A DNA stretch of 64,000 nucleotides from Cunninghamia lanceolata (GCA_027924645.1 BSBN01000047.1:7378001-7442000), one strand, 5' to 3'. Positions 11,527 to 25,219 are shown, counted from the first letter of the stretch. Program-made: numbers and translations. The notes: generated by a model from the letters alone, not told the origin.

Positions 11527-14500
11527 CTAGATTTGAAGAGTTTCTATCAGGAGAAATTAGAGGGATGGTAGAACAAAGGAAGCATCCACAGAGTGCACTA
11601 ACTGAGGGATGGTGTAGGTTGCATAAGACACATCACTTAGAAACTGCTTGTTCACTATGTTTACATATTTTAAAGAAGCATACAGTGCCTGATCCAGAAG
11701 ATCATCCTCCTGATGATGAAAAGAAAGAAAATGAATCAGCTTCCTAGAAGAAAGAAAAGGTAAAATTTAAGAATGCTGAAATTCCTAAGTTAAAATGGAT
11801 ATCAGGTGGAGCAGCTGCTAGAGCTGCAAAGAAAAGAGAAGGTTTAGCTAAATCTCCTGCTGAAGATAAGCCCTGGATCCTGAGATTTGATGGATCCAAG
11901 TCCAAACAAGGAGCTGGAGTAGGGATTGATCTTATTGATCCATCAGGAAAATCCTACTTAGCTGCCTACAGATTACAGTTCCCTTGCACTAACAATGTGA
12001 TAGAGTATGAAGCTCTGATTCATGGGATACTGTTTGCTCTTAAGAAGAAGGTAAGAATTCTGCATGTCTTTGGAGACTCAGAATTAGTTGTCAGACAGGT
12101 AAGAGGAATTTACTCTTGCAACTATAAGAAATTGTCAAATTATAGACACAGAGTGTGGTATTTGATTGAAGACTTTGATGCATTTAATATCACCCACGTA
12201 CCTAGAGAATAGAACCATAGGGCAGACACCTTAGCACAAGCTTGCAGTACATTAGAGCCTTTGTCCATATCAGGTCTAAAGAGATTTTTAGTAGAATTGA
12301 TATTAGTACCATCAGTACCTGATAATGTTACTAACCTCCAGGTTTTCGATGATGATCAGCATATTCTTGATTTCATCTCTAACAGAGACATATTTGATGC
12401 TTAGATCATAGATGAGAATAGTGTGGAAGATCATGATTGGGAGGAAGATGAAATATTAGAGTTGCCTAGCAACAAGATTCCAAAAGGGATGATAGAGTTA
12501 GAAAGAGCCTTTGACTTGGATAATATGCTGAAGCAGAGGGATCTTCCAAAAGCTGATGGAGGACAATATTCGCAAATGAATATTGGACAAAATGAAGACA
12601 AGAGAAATGTCTTGATTGGTAAAGTTTGTACACCAAAAGAGTTAGAAGGAATAACTCAAGCCCTTAAGGATTAAATCCATGTCATTGCATGGACTTATGA
12701 TGAGCTGAAGACATATGACACATCAATCATAACTCACACTATACCTCTCAAGCTAGATGCTAAACCTTTTAGACAGAAGCAAAGGCCAGTCAATGCATTG
12801 CTTGAACCAATAATTTTTGAAGAAGTTAAGAAGCTGTTAAATGCCAGGATTATATTTCCTATGAGGCACTCCACTTGGGTGGCTAATCTAGTGCCAGTGA
12901 GAAAGAAGAATGGAGACATCAGACTGTGTGTAGACTTCAGGAACCTGAACAGAGCATCAGAGAAGGATAATTATCCTTTGCCTTCCTTGGATGAAGTTCT
13001 GCAGATTGTAAATGGTGCTAAAATGATGTCCTTTCTTGATGGCTTTTCTGGTTATAATCAAGTAATGGTTGACAAGATTGATAGACTGAAAACTGCCTTC
13101 ACCACAAAGTGGGGGATCTTTGCTTATAGACGTATGCCATTTGGGCTGATAAATGCTGGAGCAATATTCCAGCGAGCGATGGACATAGCCTTCAGAGGAT
13201 TAATAGGAAAATGCATAGTCATATACATGGATGACCTAACAGTATTCTCTAAAGAGAGAGGCAACCATGTAGTTGATCTCAGAAATGTACCAAAAAAATG
13301 TGAAGAGTATGGGATATCTCTAAACCCCAAGAAATGCATATTCAAGGTGACAACAAGAAAGTTGCTAGGCCACCTGATAATTGAAAATGGGATTCACATT
13401 GATCCTGATAGGGTGGAGTCCATTATGAAATTACAGCTTCCAAGAAGCAATAAAGAGCTCAAATCTTACTTTGGTAAGATAAATTTTGTCAGGAAATTCA
13501 TCACTGGGTTTGCAGAAATAGTCAGGCCTTTAAATGCTATGCTGAAGAAGGATGCAAAGATTGAATGGACATCAGAAGCCAAGGCAGCCTTTGAAGACAT
13601 AAAGAAATCTATTTCTGATGCTCCTATCCTTATCAGTCCAAACTACACCAGGGACTTCTATATCTATTCATTTGCTTCAGAACATACCTCTGCAGCAGTG
13701 CTAACTTAGAGAAATAAAGAAAAGGAAGAGAAACCAATTGCCTTCATGAGCTGCCCTTTTAAAGATGTTGAATTGAGATATGTAGATGTTGAAAGGCAGG
13801 CACTTGCTTTGGTCAAAGCAGTAAAAAAATTTAGGCATTATATCTTAAGAAGTAAGGTGATTGTTGTAGTGCTTGATGCAGCAGTAAAGATGCTATTAAT
13901 GCAGAGTGAGCCTGGTGAAAAAAGGGCTAAGTGGATCACAGTTTTACAAGAATATGACATTGAGATTACACCCATGAAATTGGTAAGAGGACAGGCTTTA
14001 AGCCAAATGATATCAGAGATTGATCCAAACATCACAAGCCAGCAGTATGTTATCAATGCTAGGGATAATAAAGAATGGTATTCAGATATCAGACACATCC
14101 TGATCACTAGAAGATGTCCACCAAGAGTGTAGGCTTCATAGAGAAGAGCCCTGGAGATAAAATCCCAGAAGTACATGATGAAAGCAGGAGTACTTTTCAA
14201 GAAAAAATATGAAGGAATATATTTGAGATGCTTAGAGAAGCCAGAGGCAAATAAAGTTTTATCAGAGCTATATGACAAGTTTGGTACAACACATGGCTCA
14301 TCCTTGGCTACTACACAAGCAATCCTCAGAGCAGGATATTATTGGCCCACAATCTTCAAGGATACAGCTGAACACATTAAATACTGTCATGTATGTTAGG
14401 TTGCTGCCAATAGAGAGAGATATGCTGCACAACCTCTGCAACCAGTGATGGAAGTGCGCCCATTTGCACAATGGGGCATGGATTTCATAGGACCTATTAA

Positions 14501-15329
14501 TCCTCCATCATCCTTAGGCCACAGGTATGTTCTAACAATTACTGATTATTGTACCAGGTGGACTGAAGCCACTAGCAGCAAGACTTGTCGTGCAGAGGAT
14601 GTCATCAGATTTCTGGAAAGTAACATAGTCACCAGGTATGGGGTTCCCTATGCTCTGGTAAGTGATAATGGCTCTGCTTTTACTTCAACCAAATTGTCAA
14701 GTTGGGCCTTTGATTATGGAATCATACTGAAATTCTCATCTAATTATTATCCCCAAGGGAATGGATTGGTAGAATCCACCAATAAAAATTTGCTGAATAT
14801 CATAAAGAAGTTAATAGACAAGAGCCCTAGGGAATGGAATACACTTTTGAAATATGCCTTATGGGTAGACAGAACTAGAAACAAGGCTGCATTAGGAAAC
14901 TCACCTTATCATTTAGTCTATGGGGTAGATCCAATCCTCCCTGTTAACATGAAGATTCCTACCTTACAGTTCACCCAAGAGTACCTAGGCATAGACAATA
15001 ACCAAGAAGTCAGGTTGCTTTAGTTGATGCACCTGGAAGAGAAAAGAAGTCAGGCAATTGACCAATTTGCCAAACATCAGGTTGTTGTCAAATGTTGGTT
15101 TGACAGGAGAGCCAAAGTTAAAGCCTTCAAGATATTTGATTTAGTTCTGATGTGGGATAAGGCCCATGAGAAGAAAGGAGACCATGGTAAGTTTGATAAA
15201 TTATGGATAGGTCCCTTCCAAATTTCTGAGATTTTTGGAGACAGTACTTTTAGGCTTAAGAACTTGACAGGTGAGGATGTTCCATTACCAGTTAATGGAT
15301 AGTTCGTCAAACGTTATTTCCAAGCCTAA
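11496..15329 (+). pseudogene. Pol region of copy 1: extra RNase H, RT, native RNase H, integrase
   Basis: One frame read with stops. The extra RNase H comes first (about 11868-12230; LRFDGSKSKQGAGVG, a Glu in the IEYEALIHG segment, FGDSELVV). RT follows (about 12740-13400; YMDDLTVFS active site, RRMPFGLINAG). Next is a native RNase H-like segment lacking the normal acidic residues (YSFASEHTSAAVL). Integrase follows: zinc-binding part ending CHVC near 14390, GMDFIGPI, LVSDNGSAF, and the Glu of the DDE set in GLVESTNKN. The C-terminal tail ends at TAA 15327. In-frame stops occur at about 11745, 12210, 12402, 12672, 13707, 14130, 14397, 15021 and 15300, most from CAG or CAA. Inactive, but the order is identical to copy 2. 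Confidence 0.87.
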
Positions 15330-16175
15330 GCGGCTTCATGACAGCCATGTGTATCGTAATGTATATTTGTATAGTTGTTTGTACAGTGTTTTGTTTTGCT
15401 TTTGCTTTGTTTGCTTGTTGAGTTTTCTTTTGGTTAGTCAGGATGATGTAGCTCATCACCTCAGAAAATAACAAAATTGTTAGGATTCAAGTGATGGGAA
15501 CACATTTATATATAGGTTGTGACTCATTTTAGGTAGGTCATCATGATCAGGTCTGTGATATTTTGTCATCAGGGTGCCTTTTCTTAACCAAAGTGATTTC
15601 TTCACAATGACTCACCTAACAGCCTTGGGTTGGTTGAAAATACAAGTATAGGTGTTAAGTGAAAAATCTAAAGGGACTCCCTTGCTACCAATGCAATCTC
15701 CAACCTAAAACAGCAAGTGACTATACCTTGCATTTTGAGCTTACATGATGATATCAGATATATGAAGTATAAACTTTTAAAACAAATATATAATAAAATT
15801 AGGCCATCTAGGTAACCTTACCGGGGCTATAGACGCCTGCTTGTAGTGGTGTTCTACTTAGGGGGATTGTATAGATAACCTTGCCGGGGCTATGAATGCC
15901 TGTTGGCAGCAAGGCTCTATCCAAGTTGGCTATGAGGGATGATCTCCAACTATGTAGCTTAACATCAGTTACTCATGTTTTCAACTTGCCTTCAAGATGA
16001 GGATAATTAATCATTTGCACACTACTAATCCTTGGTTAGCATTGTTACCATGAGGACATTTTATCATTCAGAAAGATTATGATGATTATGCTTAGAAAGA
16101 GTTAGAATGCTGTGTTAGGATGTGTTCACATCACTTGAATCATTGGAATTTTGATGTTTTTCTTTGGTGGCTAGT
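15330..16175 (+). other. 3' untranslated internal region of copy 1 with a two-unit direct repeat
   Basis: No coding sequence. Two imperfect direct repeats of about 65 bp start near 15810 and 15877, each with AACCTT-CCGGGGCTAT and GCCTG. Copy 2 has the same pair at about 45700-45815. The last bases before the 3' LTR (TTTCTTTGGTGGCTAGT) are not a normal polypurine tract. Confidence 0.6.
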
Positions 16176-17477
16176 TGTTGTGTGGTTACACAACACGCCC
16201 AATTTTGACTTGGCAAAACAGGGACCCAACTTTTTTGGCTTTGCTTGTGTTTTCTGCTTGCTGGCGGTCTGGTAAAAATAAATCAGTACAGGTGATCTTG
16301 TATTAGGGGGACTGGGTAAGTCATCATGATGAGGTCAGTATTCAAAGTTAACATTTCATGTCAATAACCTCATGGGTAGATTGAGTACAAAATTCCATGC
16401 AGGTTTTCCTTTTGGATCACCCAGATATTCCTTGAGGAACAAAAGTTATGATGAGTCAAACATCTGATCAAACCTGATATTCTAAGGAGAGGATCATATT
16501 TCTCAACATCAGTCATCTTACAAAAGATCACCCTGATATAATATTATCACCCGATAAAATCACTTGCTCCAAACATTTGGACGTCAACTTTAGGTGATAA
16601 TGATATCCATCCGACAAACAATGTTATATGTTTTGTGAAGGTCATATTCCTAAGCATCACCTCGATATTTGAATATCGTCCTGATATTTGAATATCGGCC
16701 TGTCGCAAAATATCACCCTGAACCAATATCCTGCTGACGTCATCCAAACTCGATAATTCAAGAAGTAAAAATTATGATGACGTCACCATTCTTTTACCTC
16801 GAGGAGGTATATTTCCAAACATGACCCTTCCTACATAACATGACGATGATGTCATAAAGCCATAATGCCGAACCAAGTCATTATCCCGCTGACATCATCC
16901 TGATATTTCGACGGAAGGTTATCTTAGTCTGAAGGGGGTGATATTATAAACATCACCAGACATTCTGAACATCCCCTGATATTTTGAATATCACCCAATA
17001 TTCATAGCCCAACCCGATATTTCGACATCGGTCTTTTCACCTAAATCAAATAATCATGTTATACCAAGAGGGTGATATTTTGAGTATCACCCAATCTTCA
17101 GAATATCACCTGATCTTCAGAGATCACCCCGCGCCTTGCCACCATAACATTAAATGCACGCAGATGTGGTAGGTGGTTCCCGCCGATTACGAACTCAATA
17201 TATACACATGGCAAGATCCGGTAGTTTCATACAAGAAAATTAGCTGTTGCATTTAATTGCCCTAATCTACCTTAGTGAAGAGGTTAAAGATGATTTACAA
17301 ACTCATTTTGTACTTACCATACGATAAAATGAGTTTTTACAGAGCAGAGCTTACGAATTCTCATAAGGCCACCTGTGGACACTTATAGCTTGAACCAGAG
17401 CGGGATACGAGAGTGTTGCTGGTAATTAAATTCATTTCATATGATTATCAACATAATTAAGAGGATAAGCGCATCAG

Positions 17478-17679
17478 GTAAGTAATTGGAACCTTCTGGT
17501 TATCATGTTCTGCATATCGAGGTATCATGGGGTCTTATGGTTTGAAAATTTCAAGTTATGCATGTCAGGATAAATGAAATATGGAAAGAACAGTAGTATG
17601 CATGATGAATAATGAATATGTAATGTATATGCATGTTGGTATATGTATCAATTGTAAGACCAGGTTGTGTTACTTGCAG
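17478..17679 (+). other. Predicted leader intron of the U3 ORF (3' LTR of copy 1, 202 nt)
   Basis: Donor CAG|GTAAGT and acceptor ACTTGCAG|G, same length as in the 5' LTR, with the ATG 7 nt downstream at 17686. Confidence 0.65.
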
Positions 17680-17685
17680 GCATCC

Positions 17686-20600
17686 ATGGTGGACAAGTAG
17701 TTAGCTAGGACAAAGGCAGAATTCCTGAAGCCAATGTTTGCTCATCTTGTGGGTGTTTAATTCAAATACAGAGCCATCACCGATACACACCAGGGGAATA
17801 CAGATCTAGTTGCCTGGTCAGTTAAGATGAATGATGAGAAGAATACCAGCACACTGTTGGATGCAGTCTTCATTTCAGAAATGTGGAATGCGGTTGGTTT
17901 TCCCTACTCCATGGAAACCCCTGAGCTGGTTGTTGAATGTGCAAGAAATTATAACCCGCAGACGAGGAGGGTAGAGAAACATGGTAGAGTATATGCAGAT
18001 CTATCAATCAAGGGTATTGCCACCACTTTCAGTTTGTCATTGGGCAAGAAGGTTGCCAGCATAGACTTGAAGAAATCAGAGGTAGAGTATGAGAATAACA
18101 GGAAGACTACTAGGAAGAAGATGTATCAATGGAGGGTGAAGAATAGTCCCTATCCTGCAGTAGCTAAACTTCTGGTTCATTTATATAAGAATGACTTTGA
18201 TGACGAGTACCAATATATTGTAGCCCTACTGAGCAGAGTGACAGGCCAACCTGATGCTGGAAGTTTTAAGGACTAGATGTATGCAGTCATCCTGATGTGC
18301 CTTTACACGGATAACAAGCCAATGTGGGCTAAAATGATAAGTGACGCTCTGGATGAGCAGTTGATGAACCTAGGAGGTTTAGATTGTTCCTTCTACATGA
18401 CATCATATATAGTTTATTCATGTGCCTACAAGGGTACATTTGATGCACTGGTTACAGATGGAAAGATTGGAGGCACAACCAATGATGTGCATATATGGGA
18501 TCATCATCCCCAACTGCAAAGAGTTAACTACCTCTAGGAGTACAAGCTAGTAAATGATGCATTCTCTATGCACTTGGTGAGAACAATGGAAGAAGACAGA
18601 ACCAAGAGACTAAGCATGGAGGCTCAGGAAGTTATCTACAGGCATGGAGCCTAGTTTATTCAATTCACCACTTTCTCCTATATCAGGATTGAAGGTTTTG
18701 ATGGGGAGCCTTCCATGCTCCCAAGGTACCCTATGGATGCAGTTGTCTTAATGGAGTTTCTAAGACAAATCTCTACAATAGTGAATGCCTATAAGGCTAA
18801 TAACAAGCTTCCACTAGTGTTATTTCCAGTTGTAATGGGCTGGTATATGTGCCCAGATTTTGAGAGTATAAAGAATGCCATAGCTGGTCTAGATATGATG
18901 AATTTCCAGCCTTTTCCATTAGTAAGGTCATATGATCCTTATGGGAGGATGCAGAGGATCATGGGGAAACCCATCCATCGAAGAAACCTTGAAGACTTCT
19001 AGGCAGATTGTGAAGATGAAGCTGAAGCCCGAAGAAGAAGGTATCAAAGGTTAACACTTAACGAAATCAGGACCTTTGATTGCATCTCTGTCCCAGTGCA
19101 ACTAAAGAAAGATGATGGAATGATAATGGCCAATGAGTATGAAGAGAAGAAGATATATAATGATACCATCTTTGCACCGGATCTCACTATACAGGAGGAT
19201 ATCTCCTTAGATCCATTCACAGGCAGGATATTACAGCTAACCCAAGCTTGGGTAGATGAGCAGATAAATGCACTAAAGAAAAAGGGTGTTGCCATCACAG
19301 TGGACAACAAAAAGAAAAGACAGGAGATTGCTGAAGATGAATATGATGACTTCTTAATTGAGAAGAGAAAAAATAAAAGAGAGAAGGCACCACCTCCTGA
19401 AAAGGGCAAGAAGTGCTCAAAAGGTAAGAAGGCTGATACTAAACCCAAAGGGGTTGTAGTGGAAAGAGTGGTAGTACCAGCTCAGGATACGTTAGGATCA
19501 GGACAAATATCAGCCTCATCATCACAGCCTCCTCAGGATAAACAAAAACCTAAACAAGTCCAAGGGCCAATTGCACATCCTGCTGGTACATCTGAAGAGG
19601 GCCAGACCTCACAGAAGAATAAAGAAAAAGATATTCCTTTAGAAGAAGAATCTAAAGAAGAAGAAGGCCCTTTGTCCTTCATAAGGAAGAGAAAAGCACC
19701 TCAGGTGATACCAAATACACCTAAGAAACCAAGAACTTCTATGAAAGGAGAAATCAAGCAAACTCCCATAATGTTGAGGGGAGCAGGTGGGGATGTATTC
19801 AAGAAGGAGCTGCAGCATAATGTTCCACTCCCCACTATTGTAAAATTGAAAACTGAATTAGTAGAAGATCAGGTAAAAGAAACCTCTAGGATACTCCAAA
19901 GTGGTATTGTTTCATTGGAGGAAACAGTTGACCTATCCGATGATGAGGTAGTGAAGGATGTAGCTTCACAAAAAATGGAAACCCTTGCTGCTGGCACCAG
20001 GATAACTCCTCATGGAACTCCACCAGTACAATCAGTATTGGAGGAGATAAAGCAAGTGGAATCAGAAAAAGAGAAGAGTCCGGAAAAGATAGCTCAAGAG
20101 ATAGGGCTGGATACATTGATTAAGCAGGTAACTAGTCCTACAGTAATTGATGTCACCTATAGACAGGATGCAAGTCCTAAAAATAGAGGAAACATTCAGG
20201 ATAAAGAAGAAAATGTTGAGGAAGTAAAGATGGCAGAGATAGAAAGCCATACTTTGGATATGGGTGAGCAACAACAAGAGGAAATAGCTGTTGGGCTCAA
20301 GATAGTTGAAGTACAAGACAAGGGAGGAGAAAAGACATATATATCAGATGATCCTACCCTAAAGGTACAAGAGGTAATTGTTACACCTACAGAACAAATT
20401 GCAGCTGTGGATCAGGTGGACAAGCCTAAGGTATATACAGTAATATCTATGGAAACAAATATGCCTCATGATGAGGAAATCATTAAGGTAGATAAGATAC
20501 TCGTGGAGGAAGCAAAAGATCAAGATCATGATAAACATGTAGATGATCAATAGGATCACCTTCCAGAGAAGGAAATTCCTCAACAGGAGGATGCACCCAA

Positions 20601-21984
20601 AGATCACCCTCATGAGGAGCATCATGAGGAAGAAATAAGGAGATCACCATCCCCATCGAACATGATGGTGGATAGCAGAGATCAAGGTGATCATCATGAT
20701 GGTGATAAAGACCAACAGCTAAAGGATCAAGTTCCTTCGTGGCTCGAGAAAGAAATTGGTGCAAAACTAGGTATAGAGGCATAAGAATTTGATGTGTCTA
20801 CATTGTTTTTAGAAACATTAATAAAGCCTAAGAGGAAGGCAAGATTAACTTCTGCAATTAGAAGAGATCCTATAACAGGTAGGAGGACTACACAGTTAGC
20901 ACTCCCTACTATGGATAAAGAAAAGGGTAAGATCGCTCTGGATGAATTCCAGATTACCACATTTGATCTTGGGTTTGCTAATGAGGATCAAGAGGGCCAA
21001 GAAGGTAAAGACATTATTGATTCATTAAACCAAAGGGTGAAAAGAGAGAAGGAGAAGAATAAGCAACATAAGGAGTACATTGATCAGCTGCATGCATATA
21101 TAAGAGGGTTAATTAACCCTGACGATACATCCAGTGATCATGCAGTCCCATTGACTACTATTTCTCAGGAAGAGGTCAATAAGTTAAACCTCATGAAGCA
21201 TGAATCAACAATAATGTTGAAATGGATGTCATCCACGATCAATGGAGTAGAAGAAGTGGCAAAGGCCTCTTTGAAGAGGTGGAATTCTTTGGATACCTCC
21301 AGGAGAAAAGTAGATAAACTGCAGATGGAGATCGGTAGGAGGTCATTTCAATTAGAAAAGGTCATCAACATTTTGGATGCAATGAAGAGGATTGATCCAC
21401 AGATCCTAATAAAGAACTAGGTACTGAATAATAACACAACCCTATTGATTGATATCTGGGATAAGGACGTCAGATTTGAATGTGATGTGCTTAAGAAATG
21501 CAATAGTAAACTAAGGAATGTCAGCATGAGGCTACATGATATGATGCCCCATGAGGTTGAAGTTTTGGAAACATTAGAAGGAGATGCAGAAGGCAACATA
21601 GATAATCAAGATGAAGAGTTTGTCATCAAAGCTGTACGTAGTAATTTCCAGCTAGTTGCTAAAGACCCTCTCAACCACCTGACAGAAGAAGTACTGGATA
21701 AAGTAATGAGAATAAAGGTCAGGGTGGATGATTATAATGAAACTACCAACATCAGGAAGAATAAGTTGGAATCTCTCTGGAACAAATATCAGGTGCATAA
21801 ACATGCCATCACCAAAGAAAGAACTCAAGATGGCAGAGAATTGGAGAAAATAGTGCAAGCATACGAGAATATAAGGACAGCTATGCAGCTCCATATTCAA
21901 GAAGACCATCATGATGATGATGAAGATAGCGAGAGTGGTGAAAGTGATGATGATGACAAAGAGCCTGATGAAGAGACATCATAA
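17686..21984 (+). pseudogene. U3-encoded protein of LTR-ORF family (copy 1, 3' LTR), broken
   Basis: A single frame of 1,433 codons from ATG 17686 to TAA 21982, with no frameshift but many stops: about 17698, 17758, 18274, 18535, 18652, 19000, 20551, 20781 and 21418. Its longest open piece (19096-20553) covers the basic stretch and the acidic middle. Two stops (20551 and 21418) are also present in the 5' LTR (5424 and 6291), so they were probably in the template before this copy inserted. The C-terminal part (20794-21984) holds the helical region with KREKEKNKQHKEYI and an acidic tail ending DDDDKEPDEETS. Function unknown. The basic stretches suggest a nuclear or nucleic-acid-binding role, which is inference. 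Confidence 0.8.
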
Positions 21985-22157
21985 AGGGAAATATATGCAT
22001 CAAATGCCTATGAAAGTATAAGTTGTTTAGATGGTTCCCAGCTGGCAACCTGTGCCATGTGAGAAGATTGACAAAGTCAAAGAGAAATGTGAACCGTAGA
22101 TTTTAAATAGATAAATCCTGATCATAGATCAAGTGTAACCACTCCCTCATCTTGTTT

Positions 22158-22164
22158 TATAAAA
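22158..22164 (+). promoter_or_regulatory. LTR promoter TATAAAA, copy 1 3' LTR
   Basis: TATAAAAGGTGCAGGG lies downstream of the U3 ORF stop at the place homologous to 36848 and 52041 in copy 2. It marks the U3/R border region. Confidence 0.6.
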
Positions 22165-22563
22165 GGTGCAGGGATGCCTCATTTTTATTCATTCAAAACT
22201 TAATTGAAATCTGTTTGCTGAAGTATTCAGGACTCATTTCAAAGCTATTGTATATGTACATGTCTTTTGCATACTTAATGAAAGAGAAGAGCATTTTGAT
22301 TACAAATCTTCGTAAATCTTGAGTAATCTGTGTCTGAAATCTAGATATGTGCTTTGATTTGCTGCATCCCTTGGAGTGCTCATCATGTTGCATGTATTGT
22401 TTTCATTCACCATCAACCTCTGAGTAACGTTAGAAGATTAAGGCCTAATCAATGGAGACTTGAGGTCATGAATTCTTCGAATTCATTTTATCTTTCAAGA
22501 TGAGTAAAGGTTGTTGTGTAACTTTTATTCTATGTTTGTTTATGACTAACATCATAATCAATA

Positions 22564-22568
22564 GGTAC
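22564..22568. repeat. Target site duplication GGTAC, right copy (element copy 1)
   Basis: Identical to 1043-1047. Confidence 0.9.
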
Positions 22569-22806
22569 ATGATACAAGGCCCATGGCCTTCCTACACGAA
22601 GATAACATATTATTTCTCATTGGTTTCATAAGTGAATTTGCAACATTAACAAAAGTATCAACTTTTTCAATCATGACCTTACCACTCTCCACCATCTCAT
22701 GAACAAAGTGATACTTAACATCAATATGCTTTGTATAAGTGTTGTACATGGGATTCTTGGCCAAACATATAACACTTTGGCTGTCTGTCATGCCCATATT
22801 TATAGA
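22564..22806 (-). pseudogene. Copia element A, RNase H C-terminal end
   Basis: The minus strand encodes MGMTDSQSVICLAKNPMYN, KHIDVKYHF and VDTFVNVANSLMKP, the well-known last part of copia RNase H (DSQSAI..L..NP, TKHI.I.YHF, AD..TKP). The RNase H is cut upstream near 22806 at an A-rich (minus strand) junction, so most of pol is absent. Its last codons were separated by LTR-ORF copy 1; the stop lies at about 1040. Confidence 0.8.
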
Positions 22807-24026
22807 TGGACAATAACACACTGACACAACAATTTTTTTTTAATAAATTATTTTCTAATTTTGCTCTAAACACAATATTGTAAACATGCACACTCAACGA
22901 CATTGCATATGCAACACAATGATGAGCATGCTGCCTTACACAATGAAGGATAATCAAAGCACAAGAGATATGAAACTCATTTCGCACACCCTATAAAGAT
23001 GAAGTCTCCCTAAGATAGGGTTTGACATTGCCCTTCGTGATGCCTTGAGGGAGGGTCCTCCACAAGGAATACTTCCCTTAATTTCCTAGGTGGAAGTGGG
23101 GTGGTCATGCCTCCAAGGCATAACCTAGCTCCTACAACTAGGATGAACCTTCTATCATGTGGAAGATTATGAAAAAAATAGGTAAAATTAAGTTAAATAA
23201 GTAACCAACTTTTAAAAAGGAATAAAGTTTCAACTAGAATAAGCCTTTACTGAACAAAACATTTTTTGGTTTAAACTAGATTTAATTAACTATCACTTAA
23301 GTCTATTTAGAAGAGAACAATAAAAAATGCTATATAACTATGACAAAATAATTTCTTATTAATTTAATAACTTTTTTAAAACAACATTCTTTTTCTGATG
23401 ATATTATACCACATAAACTATTCAATTTCTAATTATAATGTTCATTAACTCATTTTACTTGGTTTATAATTTTTGGCAATGAGAAGAGTTTAATACAACT
23501 TAATTGATTTGGTTGCTAAAGAGGACTAGCATTTATATTAATCGTTATTGAATTAAAAAAAAACTAAAGGAAATCTTGAAATTTTCCATTTACAAGGGTG
23601 TTAGAGGATAATACATTAACATGATTATTTAAAACTAAGTTATTATTTGACTTCCGCAAAAGTTACCACTTAAACATTTATCTAAATCTAATCAAGTTTT
23701 AAGGTATTTTTAAGAGATAGGGCATACAACCCTAAAAATAATTTATAAAAAAGAGCTAGTTTTTCTATTTCTTTATGAGCTCTAACTCATTTTTAATATT
23801 ATTATTCTCAATATTATAGATGGAGAATGGGAAGAAGGGAGAAATCTCCAACTAGATGTTTCTACAAATTCTCTTGTGAGATCTTCACTTGTAGTTGATA
23901 TTCCCTTTGCTTTCTGATTATTTTAGTTATTCCGATTTTCTAATCCTAATATGGTCTTTGGTTTTCCTTATTTTTATGTCTTTGAAGGGAAGGAGGGTTT
24001 TACATCAGGAGGAAAAATAAGAACAA
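22807..24026. other. Unassigned AT-rich stretch
   Basis: No convincing coding sequence or RNA. A poly-T run (about 22832-22840) lies at the break with copia A and might be the tail of a minus-strand retroposed sequence. 22990-23150 is relatively GC-rich (GATGCCTTGAGGGAGGGTCC) and could be an old transposon piece. The rest is AT-rich with short homopolymers. Confidence 0.4.
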
Positions 24027-25199
24027 TGATGTAGGAGCATCCGGGTCCACACATAATCCTCATCACCAAAAAAAATTCTTTTCATGTTTAGTTTTCAACA
24101 ATTTTGGTGTAGGTTTGAGCTTCAAGAGCATCTTGTGAAGTTGTAAGAATAAAAATTTCCATTTTTCAAGACTTGACTTCTATTTTAGATATCAGAGGCA
24201 ACTAGAATGTTTAATGTAATTTTTTAAAATTATTATTTTGTACCATTTCAAGGTTTCAACAATTGAAGGGGTCCATTGGCATGGTAGAAGGGGATTGCGA
24301 AGGAAAATTAATTAAAATTAATTTCATTACTCAAATTGGATACCTTGGGAAGTGTGTAAAGGACATGTGATTGTTGGTATTCCGTCATTTAAAATTCGAT
24401 ATTGCATTTATTCAATTTAGGTGCCTAGAATGAAGAAAAATCTAGTGATTTTTGCAATTAACTAGTGACTCTTCGTTGCTAAGTTGGGTGCTTGGAAGGA
24501 ATGAGTAAAAAAATGTTTTGGTTAATTTATTTTATTATTTTTTATAGGTATCTATAGTATCAAGGCTTTGGTTATGGTGCAACAAGCTTGGATACCATAT
24601 TTGGAAGCATTTAATGATGAATTTTCAACATATATAGAGGAATTTCAAAGGATAGTTTGAAGAAAAAGAAAGAGCAGATTTGGGCATTAAATTTTGGTGC
24701 CTTATAAGGGTTTTATCCTCTATAAAATATAGCCTTTAATTATGTTTAGAAGCAGCAATTAATAGAAGCAAGGTTGAAGAAATAAATTTACAGGTTGCTC
24801 AAGACAATGGCATGAAGATATGCAGAAAATTAGCTTGCTGAAAGAGAGGAAGGAAATAAGAAGAGATTAAGAGAGTTTCAAGTGCTTAAGGTAGCCAAGA
24901 GAGCTATAGGATGAAGGGGAAAATTAGATTGTAAAAGAGGAGTGAATCCAAGAAACTGTGAAGGCATGAAGTGCCAAGAAACCCTTGAAATTTCTAAAGT
25001 TTATTTTTCTATTAATTCATGAATGTATGAATTTGATTTGCGAAGGATTTATTAAATGTTAATACATATGGGGATTTGAATAAATATGTGTTTTCAGATT
25101 TTGTTGTCATTAGTTGTATTGATTTATGTGCAAAAGTGAGTTTTAATTCTATGGCTATAAGATTGGGTAATTTGGTAAGAACCCCTAATCTTGCTTACA
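24027..25199 (+). repeat. 5' LTR of small element (1173 bp)
   Basis: Begins TGATGTAGGAGC and ends CTTGCTTACA. It matches 26571-27567 closely over about 1 kb, including GGTCCATTGGCATGGTAGAAGG in both (in the second LTR at about 26820). Confidence 0.75.
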
Positions 25200-25204
25200 T
25201 AAAA

Positions 25205-25219
25205 TAGTATCATAGAAGG
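25205..25219 (+). other. Primer binding site of small element (initiator Met type, mutated)
   Basis: TAGTATCATAGAAGG resembles TGGTATCAGAG with two G-to-A/T changes and sits 5 nt after the LTR end. Confidence 0.55.

Larger units (their letters stand above)
1048..22563 (+). mobile_element. LTR-ORF Ty3/gypsy retrotransposon, copy 1 (complete but decayed)
   Basis: A full-length 21.5-kb element: 5' LTR 1048-7862, primer site at 7868, gag-pol 8333-15329, 3' untranslated stretch 15330-16175, 3' LTR 16176-22563, and perfect GGTAC duplications on both sides. It inserted into the pol end of copia A. Integrase and RT sequences place it with the non-chromovirus gypsy groups (Tat/Ogre/Athila side). The extra RNase H supports a Tat relation, although its position is unusual. 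Many TAG stops and several frameshifts make it inactive. Both LTRs carry the long U3 frame. Confidence 0.9.
16176..22563 (+). repeat. 3' LTR of copy 1 (6388 bp, one internal deletion)
   Basis: Starts TGTTGTGTGGTTACACAACA and ends ATCAATA (CA changed to TA) directly before the right GGTAC. It lacks 427 bp present at about 7284-7710 of the 5' LTR; the join is near 22413, within the U5/R part. The short words CATC and CCTCTGA at the join suggest a microhomology deletion. Confidence 0.9.

Noticed and set aside
15330..16175. Extra ORF between pol and the 3' LTR (15271-15471)
   Set aside because: Short, hydrophobic, starts inside the pol end and is not kept in copy 2.
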